Of a DNA stretch of 54,958 nucleotides, positions 41,511 to 49,101 are shown piece by piece. Every line of letters begins with the position of its first letter. Positions within the stretch are counted from its first letter, which is position 1. Below the pieces are notes generated by a model, which had not been told where the DNA came from, did not search any database, and was given only the letters and a program-made list of their open reading frames with translations. The DNA comes from Caldilineaceae bacterium (GTDB lineage: Bacteria; Chloroflexota; Anaerolineae; Caldilineales; Caldilineaceae): contig JACKBC010000045.1 of the NCBI GenBank assembly GCA_020634755.1, positions 1 through 54,958 of the forward strand, written 5' to 3'. Made by a program: the position numbers and the translations under genes.

Positions 41511-42278
41511 TTACGCGTCACTGCTCGCACGCTTGTTGTGACCGTAATGTTCACCACCATCGACGGTCATTACATCACCAGTTACATAATCTGCTTCGAT
41601 TAAATATTTGACGGCCCGCGCCACATCTTCGGCACTGCCCCAGCGTTCCAAAAGAGTTGTGCGGGCCTTCTGCTGCAATTTCTTCTCGCTATAAGTGGGC
41701 GGCGGCAGCACGGGCCCCGGCGCCACGGCATTGACGCGCACCGTGGGCGCCAACTCCAGTGCAAGCTGGCGCGTCAGCGCCAGCAGCCCAGACTTGCCCA
41801 CGGCGTGGGCCGTGAAGTTTGGCCATGGCGTCCAGACCGATAGATCGACAATATTCACAATGGCGCCGCCGCCACGCGCCAGCATAGCGGGGGCCAAACT
41901 GTTACAAACATAAAATGAGCCGTCAATCGAAATGCGCGTCACGCGCTGCCACAGCGCTATGTCGTCTGGCTTATCGGTAGGGAAGCGAAAGCGGCCAAAG
42001 AGGCTGGCGGCATTGACAATGATGTCGACGCCGCCAAAGCGCGCCAAGATGGCGCTGGCCATGTGCTGGACCGCCTCATAGTCAGAGACATCGCATTGCA
42101 CGGCCAAGGCCTGCACATCCAGTGCTTCAACTTCATAAGCGGTTTGGTTGGCCGCGGTCGCCGACGAATGATAGTTGATGACCACATGGGCGCCGGCCTC
42201 GGCCAGCATCATGGTGATGGCTTTGCCCACGCGATGCGCACCGCCGGTGACGAGTGCGACTTTGCCTTTGGGATTCAT
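41511..42278 (-). CDS. Short-chain dehydrogenase/reductase, pteridine-reductase-like, with altered catalytic Tyr
   Basis: 255-aa Rossmann SDR. VALVTGGAHRVGKAI has the Arg-containing TGxxxRxG variant seen in pteridine reductases (PTR1/FolM), favouring NADPH. CDVSDYEAVQ, IIVNAASLFGRF and VNIVDLSVWTPW follow. The usual catalytic Tyr-x-x-x-Lys is here H158-A-V-G-K162, read unambiguously from the DNA, so the key Tyr is His. A C-terminal VRVNAVAPGPVLPPP and DVMTVDGG are intact. Either a variant chemistry or a non-catalytic/binding role is possible. It is upstream of the dGTPase gene and downstream of mtnP, from which a hairpin separates it. Confidence 0.85.
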   Translation of the reverse strand: MNPKGKVALVTGGAHRVGKAITMMLAEAGAHVVINYHSSATAANQTAYEVEALDVQALAVQCDVSDYEAVQHMASAILARFGGVDIIVNAASLFGRFRFPTDKPDDIALWQRVTRISIDGSFYVCNSLAPAMLARGGGAIVNIVDLSVWTPWPNFTAHAVGKSGLLALTRQLALELAPTVRVNAVAPGPVLPPPTYSEKKLQQKARTTLLERWGSAEDVARAVKYLIEADYVTGDVMTVDGGEHYGHNKRASSDA

Positions 42279-42301
42279 AAGTTATACCAACTGCGGTTGT
42301 A

Positions 42302-42358
42302 AAAGCTATGCATAATTGGCAATTCTACGCTGAGAAAGGGGTAATTATGCATAGCTTT
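42302..42358 (-). terminator. 16-bp hairpin between mtnP and the SDR gene
   Basis: AAAGCTATGCATAATT (42302-42317) and its exact complement (42343-42358) flank a 25-nt loop. It lies 18 nt past the mtnP stop in the transcribed direction and is followed by TTTT on the minus strand, so it may end or attenuate mtnP transcription. Confidence 0.6.
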
Positions 42359-42375
42359 AACAGAGCCAAATGGGA

Positions 42376-43257
42376 TTAGAAATATTTACCAACGATTAAT
42401 TGCAGCTTTTCAATTACGTCTGGGCGAACTGTGCTTTTGGACGTGATAATGGCGTCTTGGAGCGCGTTGGCATAGGGCGATGGACCGGCATTGGCCAACA
42501 GACGCACCGCATTGGCCACCGACTGTTTGGCCACTTCTGCGTTATGCAGCAGCGTGCGGATCACGGCCTCCACCGTAACCGGCTCTTCGCTTTCATGCCA
42601 CACGTCATAATCGGTCACGTGCGCCATGCAGGCGTAGCTCATCTCCGCCTCGCGCGCCAGAAAAGCTTCCGGCGTGGTGGTCATGCCGATAATGTCCATG
42701 CCCCAGTTGCGGAAGACACGGCTTTCGGCCTTGGTGCTAAAGCGTGGCCCCTCGATGGTGATAAAGGCGCCCCCCAAGTGGACCGAAGCGCCCGTCTCGG
42801 CTACGGCTTGATGGCAAACTTCGCTCAAGTAGCTGCAAAACGGGTCGGCAACGCTGACGTGGACCACAATGCCGTCTGTACCAACGGCGGCGTCATCAAA
42901 AAAGGAGAGCGCTCGGCCATTGGTGCGGTCAAAAAGCTGATCGGGGATGACAATGTGGCCGGGCGCATATTGCTCCTGCAAAGAGCCGCAAGCGCTTACG
43001 CCAATCAGATATTCAACACCTAGCATTTTGAACCCATAAATATTGGCGCGTTGGTTCAAACGCGTGGGGCTGGTATGGTGACCACGACCGTGGCGCGCCA
43101 GAAAGGCAACTTTTTGTCCATGCATGGCGCCCACAATATAGCTATCCGACGGCTTACCAAATGGCGTATCCAGCGCTACTTCCTCAATATCCTGCAAGGC
43201 TTCCATTTGGTAAACGCCGCTGCCGCCGATGACGCCGATGCGAATGTTGTTTGTCAT
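42376..43257 (-). CDS. mtnP: S-methyl-5'-thioadenosine phosphorylase
   Basis: 293-aa purine phosphorylase that splits 5'-methylthioadenosine, a polyamine by-product, into adenine and 5-methylthioribose-1-phosphate. Motifs are GVIGGSGVYQMEAL (phosphate-binding start), FLARHGRGHHTSPTRLNQRA, SACGSLQEQYAPG, FITIEGPRFSTKAESRVFRN, GMTTTPEAFLAREAEMSYA and VTDYDVW. The last two fit MTA phosphorylase rather than purine nucleoside phosphorylase. Length is normal. It lies 82 nt downstream of rfbC. The methionine salvage genes that would use methylthioribose-1-phosphate are not seen. Confidence 0.93.
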   Translation of the reverse strand: MTNNIRIGVIGGSGVYQMEALQDIEEVALDTPFGKPSDSYIVGAMHGQKVAFLARHGRGHHTSPTRLNQRANIYGFKMLGVEYLIGVSACGSLQEQYAPGHIVIPDQLFDRTNGRALSFFDDAAVGTDGIVVHVSVADPFCSYLSEVCHQAVAETGASVHLGGAFITIEGPRFSTKAESRVFRNWGMDIIGMTTTPEAFLAREAEMSYACMAHVTDYDVWHESEEPVTVEAVIRTLLHNAEVAKQSVANAVRLLANAGPSPYANALQDAIITSKSTVRPDVIEKLQLIVGKYF

Positions 43258-43339
43258 GTGAGTTTCCTTTGTTGGGATGAGGGATTAGGCAGTAGGGATT
43301 AGGGGGAACACCACCTGCTTACTCCCACCTTCTTATTCC

Positions 43340-43879
43340 CTATTTTGGCATCTGCTCGGGGGCAATCTCGGCCAGCCGCGGGTTGAGCAGGTCGCGCTCC
43401 GAAATAATTGGGTTTTCCACGCCCCAATTTACGCCCAGCGCCGGATCGTTCCAGGCTACGCCCAATTCATCGGCGCCATTGTAGTAGTTGTCGACCAAGT
43501 AAGCCAGCACCGAATCGGTGAGCGAAAGAAAGCCGTGCGCCACGCCCACGGGGATAAAGATACCGACCGGGTTGTCGTCGCCGATCTCAATTGTTTCGGT
43601 AGCTTTAAAGGTGGTCGACGATGGGCGCAAATCGGCCAATCCAACGCGCATCGTGCCCGCCATGACGCACCAATAATCAACCTGATGATGGTGATAGTGC
43701 AGCCCGCGCAAGACGCCCGCTTTGCTAAAATTGCGGTTGGTCTGCACAATGTCCCAACTGCGTTCGGGAAACCACTCTTTGCGGAAGGTCTCCATAAAGA
43801 AGCCGCGTTCATCTGCAAATGCCCGCAGCGCCACAAATTTGACGCCCGCAATCTTGGTAGAACTAGTTATCTCGGCCAT
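43340..43879 (-). CDS. rfbC: dTDP-4-dehydrorhamnose 3,5-epimerase
   Basis: 179-aa cupin epimerase in dTDP-L-rhamnose synthesis. Motifs are FADERGFFMETFRKE, FSKAGVLRGLHYHHH (His61 and His63, the former catalytic in the family), VDYWCVMAGTMRVGLADLR, IPVGVAHGFLSL and DNYYNGADELGVAWNDPALG. The final DLLNPRL is standard. The 5' end overlaps hisG by 17 bp, an unusual pairing of sugar and histidine genes. RfbA, rfbB and rfbD are not in the window, and no ribosome site is clear inside hisG, so it is probably translated by coupling. Confidence 0.95.
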   Translation of the reverse strand: MAEITSSTKIAGVKFVALRAFADERGFFMETFRKEWFPERSWDIVQTNRNFSKAGVLRGLHYHHHQVDYWCVMAGTMRVGLADLRPSSTTFKATETIEIGDDNPVGIFIPVGVAHGFLSLTDSVLAYLVDNYYNGADELGVAWNDPALGVNWGVENPIISERDLLNPRLAEIAPEQMPK

Positions 43880-44528
43880 GAATCGCTTTCTTTAGCGCCG
43901 TCAACATCTGCTGCACGGCGTGGGATTTAAGTCGATAGGAAGAACGGTTGACGATGAAAACGGCCTGCACATCCAGAATGGTGCGAATTTCGACCAGGCC
44001 GTTGTCGCGCAGCGTTTTGCCCGATTGCACGATGTCCACAATCAGATCGGCCAGACCGACCAGCGGCCCCAGCTCCACCGATCCGTTGAGCTTGATCACC
44101 TCGGCGTTGATACCGCGTTGCCGAAAGAATTCCATGGTCAGGTTGGGGTAGGTACTGACCACGCGCGGCTGCGTTTCATAGCGCAGCGGGGTGGACGAAC
44201 GCTCGGCCGGACCGCACAGGCTGAGCCGACAGTAGTTAAAGGGCAGCAGCAGCGGCTCGTAGACGTTGCATGCATTTTCGCGCAGCTTGTCCAGTCCGCA
44301 GATACCTACATCGGCAGCGCCATATTCAACAAAGGTGGCCACGTCGGTAGGCTTGACCAGGAAATAGGCATATTGGCCGTCTGCGCTCTCAACAATCAGT
44401 TTGCTGCCGTCATGGTGGCTAGATGGAATCGAGACCCCCGCTTCCCGTAAAAATTTAAGCGACTCATCTGCCATGCGACCTTTGGGCAGGGCAACGGTTA
44501 AACAGGGTGTATTGGAACCGTTATTCAT
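43863..44528 (-). CDS. hisG: ATP phosphoribosyltransferase catalytic subunit (short form)
   Basis: 221-aa HisG_S, first enzyme of histidine synthesis (ATP + PRPP). LTVALPKGRMADESLKFL opens the first lobe. GAADVGICGLDKL, GSVELGPLVGLADLIVDIVQ with SGKTLRDNGL form the PRPP site. The protein ends after VQQMLTALKKAIHG, lacking the ACT-like regulatory domain of the long form, so it needs HisZ, encoded immediately upstream with a 4-bp overlap. Feedback by histidine would act through the hetero-octamer. Confidence 0.97.
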   Translation of the reverse strand: MNNGSNTPCLTVALPKGRMADESLKFLREAGVSIPSSHHDGSKLIVESADGQYAYFLVKPTDVATFVEYGAADVGICGLDKLRENACNVYEPLLLPFNYCRLSLCGPAERSSTPLRYETQPRVVSTYPNLTMEFFRQRGINAEVIKLNGSVELGPLVGLADLIVDIVQSGKTLRDNGLVEIRTILDVQAVFIVNRSSYRLKSHAVQQMLTALKKAIHGRDN

Positions 44529-45892
44529 AGGTGCCTTCGTTCGGAGGATTGGATTAATTGAGCAAGCAAAGTCTCGTCGCTGGCGTCTATGTGCTTTTTG
44601 GATGATGCTGATGGCTGGCGCACATCATATACGTCGAACCCGCTGCCCGTCCAGCTCAATGCCAGCTTGGCGTGCTGGGCGCGGGCGGCTTCCACAAATT
44701 CAGCGCCAGTGCGTTCTTGGCTATTGCCGTTGACGTCAATGATGACAACGGCGCCTTGTGCGCGCCAGGCCTGAATAATTTGATAGCAGGCTGGATTATG
44801 GTTGGCCGCCACCAGCACGCGCGGGGGCGCATCTGCCCCGGTGTCCACATGCTGTTGCAGCCGTCGCGCCAGCAGCAACCGATCGATGCCCACAGCCACG
44901 CCCACGGCCGGCTTGGGCGCGCCAAAGGTGCCAATCAAGTTGTCGTACCGTCCACCCCCGGCAATGGCAAAGCCCAGCTCAGGTGTAAAGGCCTGAAACG
45001 TAATGCCGGTATAGTAGCCTAAGTCGCGTATCTCGGTTAGATCCAGATGGATGCGGTCGGCTACGCCATAGGCATCCAGCACCTGGTAAATGGCCTCTAA
45101 ATTGTCTAATGATTCATGCATGGCGCTGTTGAGCGCCAGCGTGCGCGCTTGCTCTAGGACGCGCAGCGGGTTGGCGCCATGCAGCTCCAGCAGCCGTTCT
45201 ACCGCCCGGCGCGCCGTGGAGGCGAGCGGCGCGTTTTGCAAAAACTCGTCCAGCTCCGGCTCGCTTTTGCGGTCGATGGCTTGCAGCAGCTGCGCTTGAT
45301 GTTGTGGTGTAAGCTGTAATTCTGCCAGCAGGCCAAAGAAAAAGTGCATCTGCCCCACGACCAGATAAAAGTTAGAAACGCCGCCGGTTTGAAACGCTTT
45401 GGCCGTCAGCGCCAGCACTTCGGCGTCGGCCTCGGGCGAATTGGCGCCAATGAGTTCGACGCCGGCCTGCCAATATTCGCGCTGCTGGCCGGCTTGCGGC
45501 TCGGCGTGGCGAAAGACCGCGCCCACATAGCAGAAGCGCTGCGGCATGGGCGCATCGTGCAGACGCGTGCCCACCAGCCGGGCGGCGGAGATGGTCATGT
45601 CTGGGCGCAGGGCCAGCGTTTTGCCGTCATGGTCCAAAAAACTGTAGATTTTGGTTTGCAGATCCGCATTGGCGCGCGCCTTAAGCGTATCCGCATATTC
45701 AATGGTGGGGGGAATCAGATCGGTATAGCCCCAAAGGCGGAACGCTTGCAATAGCTGCACTTCAAGCTGACGGCGTTCGGCAGCATCTTCCCAAAAATAG
45801 TCGGCTACGCCGCGTGGAATGTGGCCAACGACTTGGCCGTCAACGTGACTGGGGCTGGCGGGTAGACTGATAGTGTACTGGAGATCATCCAT
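44525..45892 (-). CDS. hisZ: ATP phosphoribosyltransferase regulatory subunit HisZ
   Basis: 455-aa histidyl-tRNA synthetase paralogue that lacks tRNA charging and activates short HisG. The N-terminal class II core has IPRGVADYFWEDAAERRQLE, ALRPDMTISAARLVGTRLHD, and the motif-3 region ELGFAIAGGGRYDNLIGTFG with PKPAVGVAVGIDRLLLA. The C-terminal domain (about 350-440) resembles an anticodon-binding fold (PRVLVAANHNPACYQIIQAW), so it is longer than minimal HisZ (about 390 aa). Its neighbour hisG starts within its stop (4-bp overlap), which settles HisZ over HisS. No ribosome site precedes the ATG. Confidence 0.93.
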   Translation of the reverse strand: MDDLQYTISLPASPSHVDGQVVGHIPRGVADYFWEDAAERRQLEVQLLQAFRLWGYTDLIPPTIEYADTLKARANADLQTKIYSFLDHDGKTLALRPDMTISAARLVGTRLHDAPMPQRFCYVGAVFRHAEPQAGQQREYWQAGVELIGANSPEADAEVLALTAKAFQTGGVSNFYLVVGQMHFFFGLLAELQLTPQHQAQLLQAIDRKSEPELDEFLQNAPLASTARRAVERLLELHGANPLRVLEQARTLALNSAMHESLDNLEAIYQVLDAYGVADRIHLDLTEIRDLGYYTGITFQAFTPELGFAIAGGGRYDNLIGTFGAPKPAVGVAVGIDRLLLARRLQQHVDTGADAPPRVLVAANHNPACYQIIQAWRAQGAVVIIDVNGNSQERTGAEFVEAARAQHAKLALSWTGSGFDVYDVRQPSASSKKHIDASDETLLAQLIQSSERRHL

Positions 45893-46032
45893 GAATTAGA
45901 ACGTCTGTTTCTGTGTGCATAAAATTTGATTCCTAACCGCGTAGAGTATATCATATGTTGAACGCGTCTATAAGCTTGGATTGGGCAAAGTTGCAGAGCG
46001 GCAAGGTAGTGCCTTCGCTATCTGCCACTCTA

Positions 46033-46080
46033 CCACATTGCCACATTGCCACATTGCCACATTGCCACTTTGCCACATTG
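46033..46080 (+). repeat. Six 8-bp tandem repeats (CCACATTG) directly before a ribosome site
   Basis: CCACATTG occurs six times in a row (fifth unit CCACTTTG), ending just before AGGAGGAG of the SRAP gene. The array lies in the probable leader of that mRNA, so slippage could change the leader without touching the coding frame. Confidence 0.9.
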
Positions 46081-46091
46081 AGGAGGAGAAC

Positions 46092-46814
46092 ATGTGTGGA
46101 CGATTTACGTTACGCGCGCCGGCATCCATTCTGGCCACGCTTTTTGATTTGACGGAGCCTGAAGTAGCCGGCGACCCGCCGCTGGCGCCGCGCTATAATA
46201 TTGCGCCGACGCAGCCCATTGCCATTGTGCGCATGAATCCGCATACGCACCGCCGTGAGTGGGCCCACGCGCACTGGGGGCTGATTCCATCCTGGTCCAA
46301 GGATCCTGCTATTGGCGCCCGCATGATCAATGCGCGTTCGGAAACGGTGGCGGAAAAACCGTCGTTTCGGGCTGCGTTTAAGCGTCGCCGCTGTTTGGTG
46401 CCAGCGGACGGCTTTTATGAATGGAAAAAGGTGGGCGCCAAAAAGCAGCCCTATCACATTACGGTGCAAGATGGAGCCACGGCCATTGATGAAGCGGGGG
46501 CGACGCCTTTTGCCATTGCCGGGCTGTGGGAGTATTGGGAAGGCGCTGATGGTTCCGCATTGGAAAGCTGTACGCTCTTAACCACCGAGGCCAATGCGTT
46601 AATGCGTGAACTGCACAATCGCATGCCGGTCATTATTGAGCCGGAAGAGTATGAGTTTTGGCTGGGCAGCGGCAATGAGGACGATAAGTTTCACATTGCA
46701 GAGCTGCAACACTTGCTGCGTCCCTTTGAGCCGGAGAAGATGGCCTTCCGCCCGGTGAGCACCTATGTGAACAACGCCCGCAATGAAGGGCCGGATTGCC
46801 TGCGCTATATGTAA
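46092..46814 (+). CDS. SOS response-associated peptidase (SRAP/YedK/HMCES family)
   Basis: 240-aa SRAP protein that crosslinks to abasic sites in single-stranded DNA. The N-terminus MCGRFTLRAP leaves catalytic Cys2 after Met removal; this fixes the start at 46092 (AGGAGGAG upstream) rather than the longer ORF. Further conserved residues are in APTQPIAIVR, GLIPSWSKDPAIGARMINAR (Asn), PSFRAAFKRRRCLVPADGFY with EWKK (Glu), and LMRELHNRMPVII (His). The stop TAA lies at the edge of a nested palindrome, which may have inserted there. No SOS box is evident. Confidence 0.95.
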   Translation: MCGRFTLRAPASILATLFDLTEPEVAGDPPLAPRYNIAPTQPIAIVRMNPHTHRREWAHAHWGLIPSWSKDPAIGARMINARSETVAEKPSFRAAFKRRRCLVPADGFYEWKKVGAKKQPYHITVQDGATAIDEAGATPFAIAGLWEYWEGADGSALESCTLLTTEANALMRELHNRMPVIIEPEEYEFWLGSGNEDDKFHIAELQHLLRPFEPEKMAFRPVSTYVNNARNEGPDCLRYM

Positions 46815-46945
46815 GAAGCTGTCTGAAAAGTCTCGATTGGGTACAAAACATTCCGGGAAAGGGCCGATTGCGGATGATTTGACCAGAATTTCGTGGCCCT
46901 TTCCCGGAATGTGACACGCCTTAATCACCTTTTCAGACAGCTTCT
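46814..46945. mobile_element. Nested palindromic MITE-like element at the SRAP stop codon
   Basis: Terminal inverted repeats AGAAGCTGTCTGAAAAG (46814-46830) and its complement (46929-46945) are exact over 17 bp. A second perfect 18-bp pair lies inside (46848-46865 with 46895-46912, containing TTCCGGGAAAGGGCC). TA occurs just before the left end and at the right end (46945-46946), as expected of Tc1/mariner or IS630-type target duplication. No transposase is present. The rest of 46815-47273 has an 18-bp perfect palindrome and short tandem repeats, but no gene. Confidence 0.75.
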
Positions 46946-47024
46946 AAGGCATCTATGTATAAGAGAGTGTTTCACGTTGGGGGCAATCATTAGCAACCAT
47001 TAGAAATGGGCTCCTAACATTGAA

Positions 47025-47042
47025 AAATCGCGGCCGCGATTT
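47025..47042. repeat. 18-bp perfect palindrome
   Basis: AAATCGCGGCCGCGATTT reads identically on both strands. It is flanked by CTAACAT (47014-47020) and ATGTTAG (47070-47076), giving a larger hairpin. It is in the gap between SRAP and the sugar isomerase-like gene. Confidence 0.8.
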
Positions 47043-47127
47043 AGCCCTAGCCGCTGTGGTGGCTTCTCGATGTTAGCCGAGGATTCTATCCTGCCGCCCT
47101 ATGTTCGCCTCCAAACCCAAATGCACC

Positions 47128-47170
47128 CTATGTATAAGAGAGCTATGTATAAGAGTGCTATGTATAAGGC
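47128..47170 (+). repeat. 15-bp tandem repeat (CTATGTATAAGAG) upstream of an isomerase-like gene
   Basis: CTATGTATAAGAG occurs at 47128 and 47143, with CTATGTATAAGGC at 47158. A further single copy lies near 46953. It lies about 100 nt upstream of the next gene and may lie in its promoter region. Confidence 0.75.
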
Positions 47171-47273
47171 ATATAGAGTGTTATACTGATATACATACGA
47201 ACATTCGTAGCCGCGCAAAAGCGCGTTGCAACACTCAATCAACTGCTTGCCCAAGAAGAATAGGAGACTCCCC

Positions 47274-48137
47274 ATGAGACTTGGCGTGGTCGGCATGTTG
47301 CCCGGCGCACTCGACGAAATTACCCCCGCCCATCTGGACGCCATTCAAGCCTTGCAGCTAACCGGCGCTGGCACCCACGTGGCCGGCGCGCGCATGCACA
47401 CAGTGACGCCGGAATCGTGTCGTCGGGTCCGGCAACTGTTTGCGGACAAAGAGATGGATTTGGTGCAATTGGGCGTGGGGTACGGTCAATGTCTATTTGA
47501 TCCCGACGCTGCCGTGCGCGATGAGGTGGTTGCCCAAATTGAGCAGGGCATTGATGTGGCGCACGCATTGGGTGCACACGCCACCTTAATTCGCACGGGC
47601 AGCCTAAGCCCACGCGGTTCATACAGCCCAACCCGCGCCAATCACGAGCCCATCTGCCGTCAGCGGCTGCTCGATGCGCTGGGGCGCGTGGCGGCGAAAG
47701 CTGACGCCGTGGGCCAAACCGTGGTCATCGAAACCCACGTGTTGACCATTATGAATTCACCCGCGATCAATGCCGAAATTGTGGCGGAGATTGGTTCGCC
47801 GCGCCTGGGTGTGGTCATGGACTACGTCAACCATTTTCAGGCGCTGTATCAAGTGTATGACAGCGCGGCGCGGCTCAATCACATTTTTGACGTCATGGGC
47901 GCCATTAGCCCCGTGGGCCACTGCAAAGATATCAGCGTGCGCGATGGCTTTGTGACCCATTTTGACGAAGAAATTCCCGGGGAAGGTGAACTGGACCTGG
48001 CCACCGCGTTGCGCCGCTGGCATGAAATGCACCCAGATGGCTACATGCTGTTGGAACACTTACCGGTTGAAAAGTTTCCGCTGGCCAGCCAAAATACGCA
48101 CCGGATTCTACGTGAGGCCAACATCCCGGTTCACTAA
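47274..48137 (+). CDS. Sugar phosphate isomerase/epimerase family TIM-barrel protein
   Basis: 287-aa AP-endonuclease-2-type TIM barrel. The start MRLGVVGMLPGALDEITPAH follows AGGAGACTCCCC; 16 earlier codons are not convincing. Likely metal ligands are in TVVIETHVLTIMNSP (Glu, His), GVVMDYVNHFQ (Asp), VGHCKDISVRDG (His) and EIPGEGELDLATALR (Glu), the normal xylose isomerase-like order. Substrate is unknown; the nearby minus-strand catabolic genes suggest sugar or sugar-acid use. It is divergent from the SDR gene, and a 33-nt palindrome follows its stop. Confidence 0.85.
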   Translation: MRLGVVGMLPGALDEITPAHLDAIQALQLTGAGTHVAGARMHTVTPESCRRVRQLFADKEMDLVQLGVGYGQCLFDPDAAVRDEVVAQIEQGIDVAHALGAHATLIRTGSLSPRGSYSPTRANHEPICRQRLLDALGRVAAKADAVGQTVVIETHVLTIMNSPAINAEIVAEIGSPRLGVVMDYVNHFQALYQVYDSAARLNHIFDVMGAISPVGHCKDISVRDGFVTHFDEEIPGEGELDLATALRRWHEMHPDGYMLLEHLPVEKFPLASQNTHRILREANIPVH

Positions 48138-48149
48138 ATGAATACGCTC

Positions 48150-48182
48150 AGACCTGACAGGTTTTCAAAACCTGTCAGGTCT
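48150..48182. terminator. 16-bp palindrome after the isomerase-like gene
   Basis: AGACCTGACAGGTTTT is followed by a single C and its exact complement, ending AGGTCT. It lies 12 nt past the stop codon. There is no T-tract after it, so it may be a dispersed palindromic repeat acting as a terminator or mRNA end. 48183-48365 shows no gene. Confidence 0.6.
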
Positions 48183-48365
48183 TGTACCAAACATAAAACT
48201 TGACATAGCAGTTGTATAGCACACCGCTCAATCAAATGTGGCATGATACCGGTACGGGCATGAGTGGCGGCGGCATACGCCACTTGCGCCCCTACATTTG
48301 CGCCATCCCTATCTGCGTTCTCTATTAGAACAGACAAAATCTGTGCAATCTGTGATTAAATGCTT

Positions 48366-49100
48366 TTACCGCGTGAACATATTGCGTTTGACATATTCGG
48401 CTTCGTCCGAGGCCAGAAAAGCCAGCAATTTGCCCACACCCAGCGGATTGCCCAAGCGCTTGGATGCTTCTTCCTGGCTAAATTCTTGTCCTTGATAGGC
48501 AGCCGCGGCCCGCATTTGGTTGAGCTTGAGTTCGGTCTCAATGCTGCCGGGGCAGACCACGTTGACGCGAATGCCGCGTTGCCCCAGATGCCCTTCCAGC
48601 GTCATGCCCAGCCCGTTGACCGCGCCTTTGCTGGTGCCATACGCAATGGACGAACTGCCGCCAATCACGCCGGCGCCCGACGCCACCAGGATGATCACGC
48701 CTTTTTCGCTGGCCGCCAAAAGCGGTGTGGCATACTTCACGCACAAAAACGCGCCTTTGACGTTGACATCCATGACAAAATCAAAGGTCTCTAGGGGGAA
48801 CTCTTCGGGCTGGAGTAGCGCCCCTTCTAATACGCCCGCCGCGCAGATCAGCACGTCCAGGTGGCCATAACTCTCCTGCACCTGGGCAAATACAGCCTCG
48901 ACGGCAGCCGCATCGCGCACATCCAGCCGGTAGAATTGCACATCGTGGCCACTGCTGCGCATCGAGCTGGCAAATGCGTCGCCTTTGTCGGCATTGATGT
49001 CCACCACAATCACGCGTGCACCACGTTCGGCACAGATCTGGGCCGTGGCGCCGCCAATGCCCTGGATGCCGCCGGTAATAAGAATAACTTTATTATCCAT
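48366..49100 (-). CDS. Short-chain dehydrogenase/reductase
   Basis: 244-aa NAD(P)-dependent SDR. VILITGGIQGIGGATAQICA gives the TGxxxGxG motif, VVDINADKG the cofactor-binding Asp, DVLICAAGV the NAG-like motif. The active site has SerGly (VASGAGVIGG) and Y-G-T-S-K in SIAYGTSKGAVNGLGMTLEG. The C-terminus VNVVCPGSIETELKLNQ and LAFLASDEAEYV is typical, though the protein ends early without the usual TGxxxxxDGG. It is 1 bp downstream of the TIM-barrel isomerase gene, so the pair is probably co-expressed. Substrate probably a polyol or sugar-type alcohol, by context. Confidence 0.9.
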   Translation of the reverse strand: MDNKVILITGGIQGIGGATAQICAERGARVIVVDINADKGDAFASSMRSSGHDVQFYRLDVRDAAAVEAVFAQVQESYGHLDVLICAAGVLEGALLQPEEFPLETFDFVMDVNVKGAFLCVKYATPLLAASEKGVIILVASGAGVIGGSSSIAYGTSKGAVNGLGMTLEGHLGQRGIRVNVVCPGSIETELKLNQMRAAAAYQGQEFSQEEASKRLGNPLGVGKLLAFLASDEAEYVKRNMFTR

Positions 49101-49101
49101 T

